Assembly: GCA_030591125.1 (NCBI GenBank)
Contig: JAUVBP010000009.1
Location: 1-13,269 of the forward strand
Source: Candidatus Woesearchaeota archaeon
Lineage (GTDB): Archaea > Nanobdellota > Nanobdellia > Woesearchaeales > UBA11576
Length of the DNA: 13,269 nucleotides
Reading direction: 5' to 3'
The notes below the pieces were generated by a model. That model was not told where the DNA came from. It saw only the letters and a program-made list of their open reading frames with translations, and ran no database searches. A program made the position numbers and the translations under genes. Positions 5,799 through 13,269 of this stretch are shown piece by piece (within the stretch, counting starts at the first letter, position 1; each line of letters begins with the position of its first letter).

Positions 5799-6254
5799 TC
5801 AGAGACGTTTCTCCATAAGGATCTTATTGTCCTTCCGCTCCAATACCTTATACCCTAACTTACCATAGAACTTCAGTGCAGGATTGCCCTGCCAGATATG
5901 CAGACGGATCCGCCTCTTCCGCTTTGCCTTAGCTACACTCTCAACGTAGGACATGACCGCACTGCCTATGCCCTTACCCTGATATGCTGGAGACAAGTAT
6001 ATTCGAGTGACATAAATATGAGATAGCTTATTCTCCAACTGGAACATCCCTATCCTCCTTTTACCTTTCAGCAGGATGACGCCAGACTTGTACGTCCTCT
6101 TGAAATCATCATCAAAGAACTTCTTGTTCCACTCCGTGAACTTCTCGACATAAGGTTTCAGCTGCAGGACTAGATGATATACAAAGTCATGATCTGCGAG
6201 TCTGCATTTACGCGTGGTCAATCCTAGATCACTGCAGAAATCAATCTTTGACAT
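5799..6254 (-). CDS. GNAT-family N-acetyltransferase
   Basis: 151 residues from the chosen ATG. The acetyl-CoA pocket is visible as IYVTRIYLSPAYQGKGIGSA, with the Q/R-x-x-G-x-G turn at Q92-G97, a beta bulge strand before it and helix alpha-3 after it. The C-terminal NPALKFYGKLGYKVLERK (about 124-141) is the typical N-x-A-x-x-F-Y-x-x-L-G-F region, with Y130 as candidate general acid. The family moves an acetyl group from acetyl-CoA to an amine; the substrate here is unknown. The ATG at 6254 overlaps the end of the NFACT-R gene by 14 nt and has GGTGGT just upstream, so translation is probably coupled. A GTG at 6266 would add four residues. The partner hints at a translation- or ribosome-linked role, but that is inference. 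Confidence 0.87.
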   Translation of the reverse strand: MSKIDFCSDLGLTTRKCRLADHDFVYHLVLQLKPYVEKFTEWNKKFFDDDFKRTYKSGVILLKGKRRIGMFQLENKLSHIYVTRIYLSPAYQGKGIGSAVMSYVESVAKAKRKRRIRLHIWQGNPALKFYGKLGYKVLERKDNKILMEKRL

Positions 6255-7035
6255 CCAGACCACCACTAGGAAGCACCCTGATTATCTCATCCAGCTCTCC
6301 GCTGAACTTTTTCCTGACCAATTTAGCGATCTCAGATGCTTTCCTGTCGCCTTGGATGATATTCATTGACTGCTTGCAGTGCTTCTTCACCGCACTTGAT
6401 GGTGCGCACATGATCCTACCATCTTCAAGAGCGCCTATCGCACAATCCACTATAGGGGTCAGGTAGTTTGTCTTCCCCCGTATCATGAAAGCACCTTTCG
6501 GCAGATACTCACCCTGGTTCGCTTCCTTTGTGACCTGTCCAGGAGTCACCCAGAAAGTAGGTGTGGTGCCGAGACCCATCTTCCATGCACGAGAGAAACA
6601 AAGAGTAGCGTCAGCGACTTCCTGCAGAGTGGCTTCACCAGGCTCTTTCCCTCCAGTCTTGATGACAAAGAAAGGAGACCCTGACATGTCCGTATGGAAC
6701 ACTATGTCTTCCTTATCTGTGTGTTTCTTTATGACTATCTCATTGGTCGTCGCGTCCCTTCCACCTATGACAAGAAAACCTTCAGAAGAGAGGAACCACC
6801 TGAACTTCTCGTACCACTCGGGCTTGCGTCTGACCTTCTCGGCCCGCTTCTTGTGCTCTGCCTTGAGCTTATCCAGCTTGTCATCTTTATCATGCTGTTC
6901 CTGTTCCAGCTTCTTCTTGGATATCACAAGAGCCTTCTTCGCACCCTCAAGCTTCTTCCGTGCCTTCTTAGCCTTCTCAAAGTATTCTTGTGCGTTCTGC
7001 TCTACAGATCTCTTGGAGCTGATGGTTATCTTCAT
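6241..7035 (-). CDS. Stand-alone coiled-coil + NFACT-R (DUF814) protein
   Basis: 264 residues from the ATG at 7035. Residues about 12-75 are a Lys/Glu/Ala-rich coiled coil. Residues about 76-190 are an NFACT-R domain, seen in KFRWFLSSEGFLVIGGRDATTNE (about 77-99), the FHTDMSGSPFFVIK strand pair, the TLQEVADATLCFSRAW helix and GEYLPKGAFMIRGKTNYL. NFACT proteins (Rqc2/Tae2, RqcH) act on obstructed large ribosomal subunits in ribosome quality control. The N-terminal NFACT-N and helix-hairpin-helix domains of full-length members (usually well over 500 residues) are absent, so this is a separate-domain version. A frame extends upstream to 7104, but it would run through the TATA box at 7061-7069. 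The ATG at 7035 fits a nearly leaderless message and the family N-terminus. Confidence 0.88.
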   Translation of the reverse strand: MKITISSKRSVEQNAQEYFEKAKKARKKLEGAKKALVISKKKLEQEQHDKDDKLDKLKAEHKKRAEKVRRKPEWYEKFRWFLSSEGFLVIGGRDATTNEIVIKKHTDKEDIVFHTDMSGSPFFVIKTGGKEPGEATLQEVADATLCFSRAWKMGLGTTPTFWVTPGQVTKEANQGEYLPKGAFMIRGKTNYLTPIVDCAIGALEDGRIMCAPSSAVKKHCKQSMNIIQGDRKASEIAKLVRKKFSGELDEIIRVLPSGGLDVKD

Positions 7036-7060
7036 GATGAGCGAGAAGAAAGAAAAGAGG

Positions 7061-7069
7061 TATAAAAAT
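7061..7069 (-). promoter_or_regulatory. TATA box of the NFACT-R/GNAT operon
   Basis: On minus the sequence is ACATTTTTATACC. Its centre is about 30 nt from the ATG at 7035, so transcription would start within a few bases of the start codon. This decides the start choice and indicates a leaderless or near-leaderless mRNA. Confidence 0.6.
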
Positions 7070-7085
7070 GTATCTCTACGATATA

Positions 7086-7820
7086 TCACTTCAACGCCGC
7101 GCACACCACATAATTCTTAGAACTCTTCTTCCAGGACCTGTTTGAATAGCCTTCAAACAGCTGCGCTTTGAACCCTATCCTCTCAAGAGTCTTCTTGACC
7201 TGGGGTGTACGGAATATCCTCAGTTTATGCATCTCTTCGCCGAAGTGAAACTTATTGTCTTTACGCAGGATGTATGCCATGTTAAGGAACCCATGATTCC
7301 CTTTCCTGGTTGACTTAGAGAACCGTATAAGATCAACTTCATCATCACTGCAATCGCAGAGATGCCTTGACTTATCTTCATCCCATCGCTCATCATTGAA
7401 CCCCATATCAAATATAAGCATACCTCCTTCCTCAAGGTGGTCATAGAAATTACGCAAAGTCTTCTCCAGATCCATGTAGCTCAGATTGTAATGTATCGTG
7501 CTGAAAAGGCACAATATTATGTCAAACCTCTTCTTCAACCTGAATGTCCGCATATCGCCCTGCCGGAAAGTGATACTCTTCGTCTTCTTCCTTGCAACAG
7601 CGAGCATCTCCTTGTTCAGGTCAATCCCTGTTATCTTGAACCCTTTACTCTTCAGGCTGATTGCGTGATTGCCTGTGCCGCAACCTATCTCAAGAAGATC
7701 CTTACCTCTTATCTTGTGCTTCTTTATCAGACCTGATAAAAATCTGGTCTCCTCAGCATATGATTTTCCTGCGTATATCAGATCATAATACTTTGCGAAT
7801 CTCTTATATAGAAATTTCAT
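7086..7820 (-). CDS. Class I SAM-dependent methyltransferase
   Basis: 244 residues with the standard Rossmann methyltransferase motifs: motif I LLEIGCGTGNH (42-52), motif II with its acidic residue GIDLNKEML (65-73), motif III GDMRTF (88-93), motif IV DIILCLFSTIHY (100-111) and the post-motif strand EEGGMLIFDMGF (130-141). The N-terminal YDLIYAGKSYAEE is typical of small-molecule and lipid methyltransferases. The substrate cannot be told from sequence. The ATG is preceded by GAGGT 8 nt upstream and lies 14 nt after the stop of the second T2SSF gene, so it is likely the last gene of the pilus-type operon. It could modify a pilin, a lipid or a glycan, or be an unrelated passenger; I cannot decide. 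Confidence 0.88.
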   Translation of the reverse strand: MKFLYKRFAKYYDLIYAGKSYAEETRFLSGLIKKHKIRGKDLLEIGCGTGNHAISLKSKGFKITGIDLNKEMLAVARKKTKSITFRQGDMRTFRLKKRFDIILCLFSTIHYNLSYMDLEKTLRNFYDHLEEGGMLIFDMGFNDERWDEDKSRHLCDCSDDEVDLIRFSKSTRKGNHGFLNMAYILRKDNKFHFGEEMHKLRIFRTPQVKKTLERIGFKAQLFEGYSNRSWKKSSKNYVVCAALK

Positions 7821-7834
7821 ACTGATTGACCTCT

Positions 7835-8758
7835 CTATCCCATTGCGCCCTGTGCCAAAGATATGACAAAGAACGCTATAGTCATCAATATCAGAGAGTG
7901 CTTGACACCTGTCTTTATGTCACCTTCAGAGAGCTTTCCGAGGACCAGCCCTGCGAATAAGGCTTGGATCTGTGAAAGCATCAGGAAGACCCCGCGTATT
8001 GACGTGAGCCACGCCCCTAACGTGCCAAGGAATGCCCCAAGAGAAGAATAGTCTATCTGAATAGGGCTCATCGCACCCCCTAACGCGGCAGAGCTCAATG
8101 ACATGCCCGCACCTTCACTTACACCTGCAATATTCTCAGACTCTATGTTTGCGATGTAAGGTATGAGAAAGTTCTGGATGACGACCATCACTCCCAAAAA
8201 GACTATGAAGATTATATAGCTCTGCACTAGCTGTGAATGGATACTTGTCTTACGTTGAAGTTTTATCTTCTTGATCTCTATCACTGAAGAGGTCACTGTC
8301 TCAAGCACATCCTCCATGTTACCGCCTGAGACCTCTGCCTCAATCACAGTCGCTATGCTTCTCTTTATCACACCATTACCAGTCTCATTCGCGAAGTTGG
8401 ACAACGCCTTGTGCACAGGTATCGCCCATTCCACCTGGTTCGCAAGCTTGATCACAAACGGTGTCAGCGCACCATAATCTGTATGTGATATGTAGATGAT
8501 GGCCTTGCTCACCGGCATGCCTGACTTGATCGCCCCTACCAGATTCCTGACAAACTCAGGGAACATAGATTCTATCTGTTTCTGATTCTGCGTACTGACA
8601 AAGTAATCTATCCAGAACTGGCTCCAACCTATGCTCATAGCGATGACTATAAGCGGGACGAACCAGGTTGTCCGCATGAAGAACAGGAAGTCTACGACTA
8701 AGAATATGATACCGAACACCATCGAGATGATGTGTCTTTTCTCCACTACCAGATGCAT
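7835..8758 (-). CDS. T2SSF-domain (TadC/FlaJ/PilC-like) pilus assembly membrane protein
   Basis: 307 residues. Two hydrophobic helices (about 10-28 and 33-50) are followed by a cytosolic T2SSF domain (about 60-170) with FPEFVRNLVGAIKSGMPVSKAI and the typical EAEVSGGNMEDVLE segment. Further membrane helices lie at about 180-200, 255-275 and 285-303. Proteins of this type are the inner-membrane platform of type IV pilus, Tad and archaellum-like machines and work with the GspE/TadA-type ATPase, which is encoded upstream in this cluster. The ATG lies 12 nt past the stop of the larger T2SSF gene, with GAGGT overlapping that stop, so expression is tightly linked. Two different platform proteins in tandem recall the TadB/TadC pair of bacterial Tad systems. 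Confidence 0.88.
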   Translation of the reverse strand: MHLVVEKRHIISMVFGIIFLVVDFLFFMRTTWFVPLIVIAMSIGWSQFWIDYFVSTQNQKQIESMFPEFVRNLVGAIKSGMPVSKAIIYISHTDYGALTPFVIKLANQVEWAIPVHKALSNFANETGNGVIKRSIATVIEAEVSGGNMEDVLETVTSSVIEIKKIKLQRKTSIHSQLVQSYIIFIVFLGVMVVIQNFLIPYIANIESENIAGVSEGAGMSLSSAALGGAMSPIQIDYSSLGAFLGTLGAWLTSIRGVFLMLSQIQALFAGLVLGKLSEGDIKTGVKHSLILMTIAFFVISLAQGAMG

Positions 8759-8770
8759 CTTTTCATTACC

Positions 8771-11047
8771 TCATATCTCCGGCTGTGTCAGCTCAAGGAA
8801 CGTAAGGAACGCTACATTCATGAAAGGGATCACCATATAAGTGCCTATCACGATTATGACATTCACATCCACACCCCCTACTTTTCCACCAAGCAGGCTC
8901 ACCAGAGAGAGTGCTGCCACGAAAAACAGCGGAGCAGCGATGAGTATCCCTGTATAGATATCAGAGTATGTCGCGATCGTCTCAGTGTATTTCTGACGCT
9001 CCATCTTGTAATTGAGCATCGCCTCATCTGCCTTCTGGGTAAAGAAGGACTTCAGATCACCACCACTCTGTGTTGTAGACACCAGCCCTTCAAGGAAGTC
9101 CTTGAAAGCGAAAGACGGGCTTGTCGCGGCGACTGTTCTGAGAGCAGTCAATAGGTCGTAACCGAATATATCCACATAATTGACTATCTTCTCTATCTCT
9201 GCAGAGAACTCTCCATACTCCTTAGACTCTGATATCATCTTGAACATCTTTGCAGGAGCCACCCCTGATGATGAGACCGCTGCCATGTGATTTATAGCGA
9301 AAGGAAGATTAGTATTTATTGACCTTCTCCTCTGCTTCAGCTTCGAATAAGGATACGCATAGAAACCTGCAAAGCCTGCAAGCCCTGAAAGTAGGGACAT
9401 CATGAATGTACGCATGAGTATCTGCTCTATAGGTATTGCGGTTGCGAAGAAGAACATGGCGAAGAATATCAGACCGCCGAACCAGCTGGTGATAGTACCC
9501 AAGACCATCATGTTCACGTAAGTGTTAGACAATACCTTGATATTGGCAAGCCTCAATGCGTGATACAGGTCCTTGAAGAATTCAGGGAACTGGTCAAGAA
9601 GGAACAGGCTCATCTTCTTGATGGCTATGTTCGCCACAGCACCGAAATACGAAGGCTGATAGATATTCAATGCCTTCCTCTTACCCATTATGTGCCGTAT
9701 CCTCTTGGCCTCCTTGGTCAAGGATGTAGCGGTTATCTTCTCAATCTGAGCGGTTATCTCTGGCTTTGACTTACGCCTCAAAGTCTCCAGATGCATGGTC
9801 GAGAAAGGGATGTGTGATTTATCTTCAGTCAAGTGCACCTTCCTGTTCCTGTTGAAAATATGCTTTATGGATTCAACCAGACCACCACCCATGCCGACCG
9901 CACCTTCACTGGTCTCGACGGCCTTGACAGCATGGAACTCCTCTTCAGGAGCCAGCAGCGGAGTCTCTTCTTTGGGCTTCTTCCACATACGCTTGAGCTT
10001 GTCTAACATGCCTGGCTTCTCGACAATGTCAAACTCACCTTTCTTCTGCTTCTCTTTTTCAGGACCTGCTCTCTCACCTGCCTTTGCAGCGACTTTAATC
10101 CCTTCTTTACTGGTGTCAGCGACCTTCTTGAACGCGAAAAGGCTCTTAAGCCAAGTCAGCCAGTCTTTCTTCTCCTCAATCTGTATAGTCTCAGGAGCTT
10201 CAATAGGCTTGACCTCTGCACGTTCCATATCATCTTCATAATCTGCAATACGCTCATGGAATGGTCTCTTTCCAGGTTCATCAACAGGTTCCGGTATCGG
10301 TTCCGCTTCAGGGACCTCAACAGGAACTGCCTTGAACTCTTCAGCCACTGCTTCTGTCGTTTCCCCTAGCTTCTCCTCCTGCTTCCCTTTCTTGACTTCA
10401 GCAGACTCGGCATTTATCTTGTCTATCATGCCGTCCAATTCTTTCTTGACAAAAAGATGCTTGAAGAACAGGACGACCTTATCGAGCATAGAGAGTCTGA
10501 CCTCTACGAGCTTGACTTCAGGAAGTTCTGGTGCTTCTTCTTTCGCTTTGACCAGAACAGGTCCAGGCTCTTCTACAGCAACAGGTCCTTCCTTCTTGAC
10601 CTTCTTCTTGTGCGCCTTCGGCTTTGCTTCAGGTCCTGGTTTCGCCTTCACTGCATGAGCTTTTTTTGCGACCGACTCGGGTTCTGGCGTATACTCAGCA
10701 TCTTCATCCACAACAACCACAGGTTTCTTGAAAGGAGCACCTAACTGGAGCTCCTTGTAGCCCTCATCATTATATGCATCATAGAATATCTGAGAATTGT
10801 AGGTCTCTATGCGTTTCAGAAGAGAAAGGACGTATGCATTGTAATAATTCACCCATTCCTCTTTGGTCTTGCCTTTAAGCAGTCTCTCCTGCGTTTTCTC
10901 ATACTGGAAATATGTCAGCTTCCCTCTCTGGTAATCATCAAATGCCCTCTCAAATGACTTAAGGAAGTTATCCTTATAGAAAGTATATGTCTCTACCTCA
11001 GACACGAGCTCCAGTACCTTATTGACAAGCACCTGTATATTCTTCAT
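8771..11047 (-). CDS. T2SSF-domain pilus assembly protein with a long low-complexity N-terminal extension
   Basis: 758 residues from the ATG at 11047. Residues 1-95 form a helical, aromatic-rich domain (FYKDNFLKSFERAFDDYQRG). Residues about 105-470 are a Pro/Glu/Lys/Val-rich linker holding four short amphipathic segments (about 188-202, 295-308, 347-357, 389-402). Residues about 480-755 are the T2SSF membrane module, with helices at about 512-535, 545-565, 697-720 and 728-750 and a conserved VSTTQSGGDLKSFF segment. Usual family members are 250-550 residues, so the extension is unusual. It may hold the ATPase or another partner, but that is inference. A frame continues upstream to 11119, but it crosses strong hairpins, while GAGGG lies just before the ATG at 11047; I therefore chose the shorter form. 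The ATPase and the second T2SSF gene flank it. Confidence 0.87.
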   Translation of the reverse strand: MKNIQVLVNKVLELVSEVETYTFYKDNFLKSFERAFDDYQRGKLTYFQYEKTQERLLKGKTKEEWVNYYNAYVLSLLKRIETYNSQIFYDAYNDEGYKELQLGAPFKKPVVVVDEDAEYTPEPESVAKKAHAVKAKPGPEAKPKAHKKKVKKEGPVAVEEPGPVLVKAKEEAPELPEVKLVEVRLSMLDKVVLFFKHLFVKKELDGMIDKINAESAEVKKGKQEEKLGETTEAVAEEFKAVPVEVPEAEPIPEPVDEPGKRPFHERIADYEDDMERAEVKPIEAPETIQIEEKKDWLTWLKSLFAFKKVADTSKEGIKVAAKAGERAGPEKEKQKKGEFDIVEKPGMLDKLKRMWKKPKEETPLLAPEEEFHAVKAVETSEGAVGMGGGLVESIKHIFNRNRKVHLTEDKSHIPFSTMHLETLRRKSKPEITAQIEKITATSLTKEAKRIRHIMGKRKALNIYQPSYFGAVANIAIKKMSLFLLDQFPEFFKDLYHALRLANIKVLSNTYVNMMVLGTITSWFGGLIFFAMFFFATAIPIEQILMRTFMMSLLSGLAGFAGFYAYPYSKLKQRRRSINTNLPFAINHMAAVSSSGVAPAKMFKMISESKEYGEFSAEIEKIVNYVDIFGYDLLTALRTVAATSPSFAFKDFLEGLVSTTQSGGDLKSFFTQKADEAMLNYKMERQKYTETIATYSDIYTGILIAAPLFFVAALSLVSLLGGKVGGVDVNVIIVIGTYMVIPFMNVAFLTFLELTQPEI

Positions 11048-11067
11048 ATTCCCTCGTCGGCATACTA

Positions 11068-11101
11068 AAAGCAATTGATTTCCTAACAAATCAATTGCTT
11101 T
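11068..11101. repeat. Perfect 14-bp hairpin in the leader of the large T2SSF gene
   Basis: AAAGCAATTGATTT (11068-11081) and AAATCAATTGCTTT (11088-11101) are perfect complements around CCTAAC. In the minus transcript the stem ends about 13 nt before the GAGGG ribosome binding site. It may control or protect the message, or be a processing site. There is no T-run after it on minus, so it is not a classical intrinsic terminator. Confidence 0.6.
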
Positions 11102-11104
11102 GGT

Positions 11105-11137
11105 ATATACAAAAAGCATTTCATGCGTTTTGTATAT
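11105..11137. repeat. Second tandem hairpin, 10+4 bp with one mismatch
   Basis: ATATACAAAA (11105-11114) pairs with TTTTGTATAT (11128-11137). After one mismatch (11115/11127), GCAT (11116-11119) pairs with ATGC (11123-11126) around TTC. Both arms contain TATATA-like sequence, so the element may also hold the promoter of the downstream genes. It lies three bases from the 14-bp hairpin. Confidence 0.6.
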
Positions 11138-11203
11138 GAGGCAAACCTAACATCGTAAGGTCACGACACACAACAGCATCACACCTTCCGTTGCCCCCCA
11201 ATC

Positions 11204-11209
11204 AAAAAA
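11204..11209 (-). terminator. Oligo-T terminator candidate after the small helical protein gene
   Basis: On minus the sequence is GAATTTTTTGATT, a run of six T 35 nt past the stop at 11244. Archaeal RNA polymerase often stops at such runs. It would separate the ATPase transcript from the T2SSF genes at least in part. Confidence 0.4.
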
Positions 11210-11243
11210 TTCTCGAAGTATAATCTCAATAGCATACAACATT

Positions 11244-11474
11244 TCACTTAAGCTTCTCATGCGATTCTATCCTATCAAGACGGTTCTTCACATGCATCGA
11301 CAATCTCAATATCCTGTCCCTTGCGAACTTAGCCTCATCCTGCTTCACTTTCAGCTCCCTATCACTCTCAGGACTCGAGCTGATGAACTCTGTGTAAAGC
11401 TCGTCAAGAGCTGCAATCTCACGCATGCTCTCATCGACCTCTATTATATAATTCGCCATATCCTCTTGTTTCAT
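11244..11474 (-). CDS. Small helical protein of unknown function between the ATPase and T2SSF genes
   Basis: 76 residues, strongly charged and mostly helical, starting MKQEDMANYIIEVDESMREI. A first helix (about 8-32) and a second (about 40-72, ending RLDRIESHEKLK) are separated by an SSSPESD turn, which suggests a helical hairpin or short coiled coil. It has no membrane segment, signal peptide or known motif. The ATG at 11474 is 18 nt after the ATPase stop, with AGGGT upstream. A second ATG at residue 6 has GAGG only 2 nt before it, which is too close. Position in the operon suggests a cytosolic accessory factor of the pilus-type machine, but this is inferred from location only. Confidence 0.75.
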   Translation of the reverse strand: MKQEDMANYIIEVDESMREIAALDELYTEFISSSPESDRELKVKQDEAKFARDRILRLSMHVKNRLDRIESHEKLK

Positions 11475-11492
11475 ATCAGTTACCCTGACACA

Positions 11493-13269
11493 TCATTTTA
11501 TCCCGAACTGTTTCTTCACCATCTCAGGATTCTTATAATAATCATTTATCACTTTATTGAACTGCTTAAAATGCGACAGATTCTGATCAGTCATCTTATG
11601 CAGGAGAACTGCACGGGTCTTCATCTCCGCATCTATCTGTGCGTGAGTCATGCCTGTCCGTTTAGTTATCCTCTCAAAGATAGTGGGCTTGCCATTGTAT
11701 AATATCTCATCCTTGGCAGGGTCAAGCGCGAACACAGGATTATAATTCGCTTTACCGAGCGCCTGCTCTATACCGATTATCTCATCTATCTCCTTTAACC
11801 TTCGCACATTGCGCTTCTGATCCTTGACATGGATACAGATACATACGATGTCAAGCGCCTCTACAAGTGAAGGTGACAGGTTTATAGGAGGAGTCTCCAG
11901 CCTCTTCACTACAGTGTCGACAGAAGCTGCGTGGAATGTGGAGAATGATGGATGGCCTGATGCCATACCCTGGAACAATACATAAGCTTCCTTACCCCTT
12001 ATCTCTCCAACAATCACATAATCAGGGTTCTGCCTGAAGCTCTCTCTCAGAAGATCGAATAGGGTAATCTCTCCGAACTGCACACCTGCAGCATCTTTTG
12101 CGCCGAAACCTGCCCTTGTCACTGCAGGCAACCAGTTCAGGTGCGCAAGATTCAGCTCTCGAGTATCCTCAATCGAACATATACGCGCTTCAGGAGGGAT
12201 GAAATCCACAATACAGTTCAGGAAAGTGGTCTTACCGGAAGCGGTCTCTCCCACCACCATCATGTTGAACTTATGCTCTATGACCATCCAAAGATAAGCA
12301 AAAGCCTCTGCAGTCACGGTCTTTGACTTTATCAGATGCACAGGGCTCCAAGGTTCTTTTGTGAATTTCCTTATCGTAAACGTCGGCCCTCTAGTCGTGA
12401 CGTCCTCTGTATATGTAGCGTTGACCCTTGATCCATCTGGAAGGGTCCCGTCCAGCAATGGCTTTGCGTAGGATATATACCTGCCAGTCTTCTGAGCCAA
12501 TTTCTCTACAAAATCAGTCATGTATGACATGTCATTGAATTGCACAGTCGTCTTGATGTTCTGGTATGCACGGTGCACTATGTAAAGAGGAAAGTTACAC
12601 CCATTGCACTCAATATCTTCCACATAGTAATCATTGAGCAGCGGCTCTATCTCATTGAGCCCTACAGAATTCCTATACACATAGTACATTATCTTATGGT
12701 ATGTCTTACGGTTGACCTTAGTGCCGAGCTCGACAAGGATGCTCTGGACGTTCTTCTCAAGATACTGCAACAGTATATGCGACTTTGCCGCTCGCACGAA
12801 ACTTATGTTGATCATCTCCTCAAGACCCAGGTTCACGAGCTCGAGCAGTTCACGTTCGGTCTCGTCAAGTATAGGCTCTTCAATAGAATATATGATCTCG
12901 TTCTGTTCATTGTCCCAATAGATATGCGCGTAAGCATATGGAGGGATAAGAGGATAACGTACGTTCAGGGTCCTCTTCTCAGAATATGGTGGAAGCTTTA
13001 TGATCTTGGGATGAGTATCTATGTAGAAGCCTTCTTTTGTCTGTATCTTCCCTGTGCCTTCAGCATCACCATCTTCATCAGAAGATTCTCCTTCCACATT
13101 CTCCGCGCCTGGTGCAGCCAATGTTGCGTCAGTAGGCTTCTCTGTAGGTTTCCCTGAAGGCTTTGCCACTTCAGCAGTCTTTCCTGCAGAGTCTGCCTGC
13201 TTATCCTCTACAGTCTTATCTCCTGCGTTCTTCCCAGCAGCTTCATTCTCAGCCTTCTCTTTGAGTACC
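11493..13269 (-). CDS. GspE/TadA/FlaI-type secretion and pilus assembly ATPase (N-terminus outside window)
   Basis: The frame stays open to the window edge, so the start is not visible; a GTG at 13169 is possible, but the same Ala/Lys/Glu-rich sequence continues upstream of it. Numbering from that GTG: residues 1-45 low complexity and acidic, about 50-290 the N-terminal domain, then Walker A GETASGKT (307-314), Asp box CSIEDTREL (331-339), Walker B VIVGEIRG with E389 (385-392) and His box GMASGHPSFSTFHA (401-414). These are the marks of the hexameric type II/IV secretion ATPase superfamily, which powers pilin assembly or retraction at the membrane through T2SSF platform proteins. Two such proteins are encoded downstream. 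No pilin gene lies in this window. The closest named relatives are archaeal GspE2/FlaI-like ATPases. Confidence 0.93.
   Translation of the reverse strand, partial: VLKEKAENEAAGKNAGDKTVEDKQADSAGKTAEVAKPSGKPTEKPTDATLAAPGAENVEGESSDEDGDAEGTGKIQTKEGFYIDTHPKIIKLPPYSEKRTLNVRYPLIPPYAYAHIYWDNEQNEIIYSIEEPILDETERELLELVNLGLEEMINISFVRAAKSHILLQYLEKNVQSILVELGTKVNRKTYHKIMYYVYRNSVGLNEIEPLLNDYYVEDIECNGCNFPLYIVHRAYQNIKTTVQFNDMSYMTDFVEKLAQKTGRYISYAKPLLDGTLPDGSRVNATYTEDVTTRGPTFTIRKFTKEPWSPVHLIKSKTVTAEAFAYLWMVIEHKFNMMVVGETASGKTTFLNCIVDFIPPEARICSIEDTRELNLAHLNWLPAVTRAGFGAKDAAGVQFGEITLFDLLRESFRQNPDYVIVGEIRGKEAYVLFQGMASGHPSFSTFHAASVDTVVKRLETPPINLSPSLVEALDIVCICIHVKDQKRNVRRLKEIDEIIGIEQALGKANYNPVFALDPAKDEILYNGKPTIFERITKRTGMTHAQIDAEMKTRAVLLHKMTDQNLSHFKQFNKVINDYYKNPEMVKKQFGIK

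Noticed and set aside
7036..7104. 23-residue upstream extension of the NFACT-R protein
   Set aside because: It overlaps the TATA box at 7061-7069 and the end of the methyltransferase gene. The NFACT-R reading fits the ATG at 7035.
11048..11119. 24-residue upstream extension of the large T2SSF protein
   Set aside because: The extension would be encoded by the strong hairpins at 11068-11137, while a GAGGG ribosome binding site directly precedes the ATG at 11047.
11138..11243. 31-codon minus frame (MLYAIEIILREFFDW...) between the small helical gene and the T2SSF gene
   Set aside because: It contains the oligo-T run in its coding part, has no ribosome binding site and lacks a prepilin-type signal peptide.

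Overview
The window looks like part of an archaeal chromosome. Gene starts carry archaeal signals: TTTATA-type TATA boxes about 20-45 bp upstream, GAGGT or AGGTG ribosome binding sites, and some probably leaderless starts. The gene set also fits: a GspE/TadA-like ATPase with two T2SSF membrane proteins, a stand-alone NFACT-R protein, an AbrB-type mini-regulator and a CRM-domain (YhbY-like) protein. The compact style is reminiscent of DPANN archaea (Woesearchaeales-like), but that placement is inference. Every supported protein gene is on the minus strand, so the window is best read from right to left.

Region 13269-7086 is a type IV pilus / secretion-type assembly operon. It holds an ATPase open at the window edge, a 76-residue helical protein, a T2SSF protein with a ~470-residue low-complexity N-terminal extension, a second T2SSF protein, and a class I SAM methyltransferase 14 nt downstream. 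Gaps are short except for a 196-nt stretch (11048-11243). That stretch holds an oligo-T terminator candidate and two strong tandem hairpins just upstream of the large T2SSF gene.

Region 7069-5799 is a two-gene unit with its own TATA box: a stand-alone coiled-coil plus NFACT-R (DUF814) protein overlapping a GNAT acetyltransferase. Region 5752-3723 has its own TATA box and encodes a 602-residue radical-SAM KamA-family enzyme. Its substrate-site residues match what I recall for glutamate 2,3-aminomutase, not lysine 2,3-aminomutase. It is followed by a 47-residue membrane miniprotein.

Region 3722-3065 has no convincing long gene. An AT-rich stretch with promoter-like sequences (about 3490-3720) leads, in the minus direction, into a dense run of hairpins (3287-3455). 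I interpret this as a structured RNA: two copies of a 25-nt hairpin with a compensatory base change flank an 11-bp helix enclosing two more hairpins. Tandem perfect hairpins (3206-3265) and a 49-residue AbrB-type protein gene (2915-3064) follow.

Region 2793-811 encodes a Kef-type cation:proton antiporter with an RCK nucleotide-binding domain, then a CRM-domain RNA-binding protein. Region 494-810 has no gene but holds nested inverted repeats and hairpins. One hairpin belongs to the same family as the one at 3231-3265, in opposite orientation. The left edge (1-493) is the N-terminal part of an unrecognised helical protein.

The most interesting non-protein signals are the two hairpin-dense intergenic regions that share a repeated hairpin, and the covarying structured RNA candidate.
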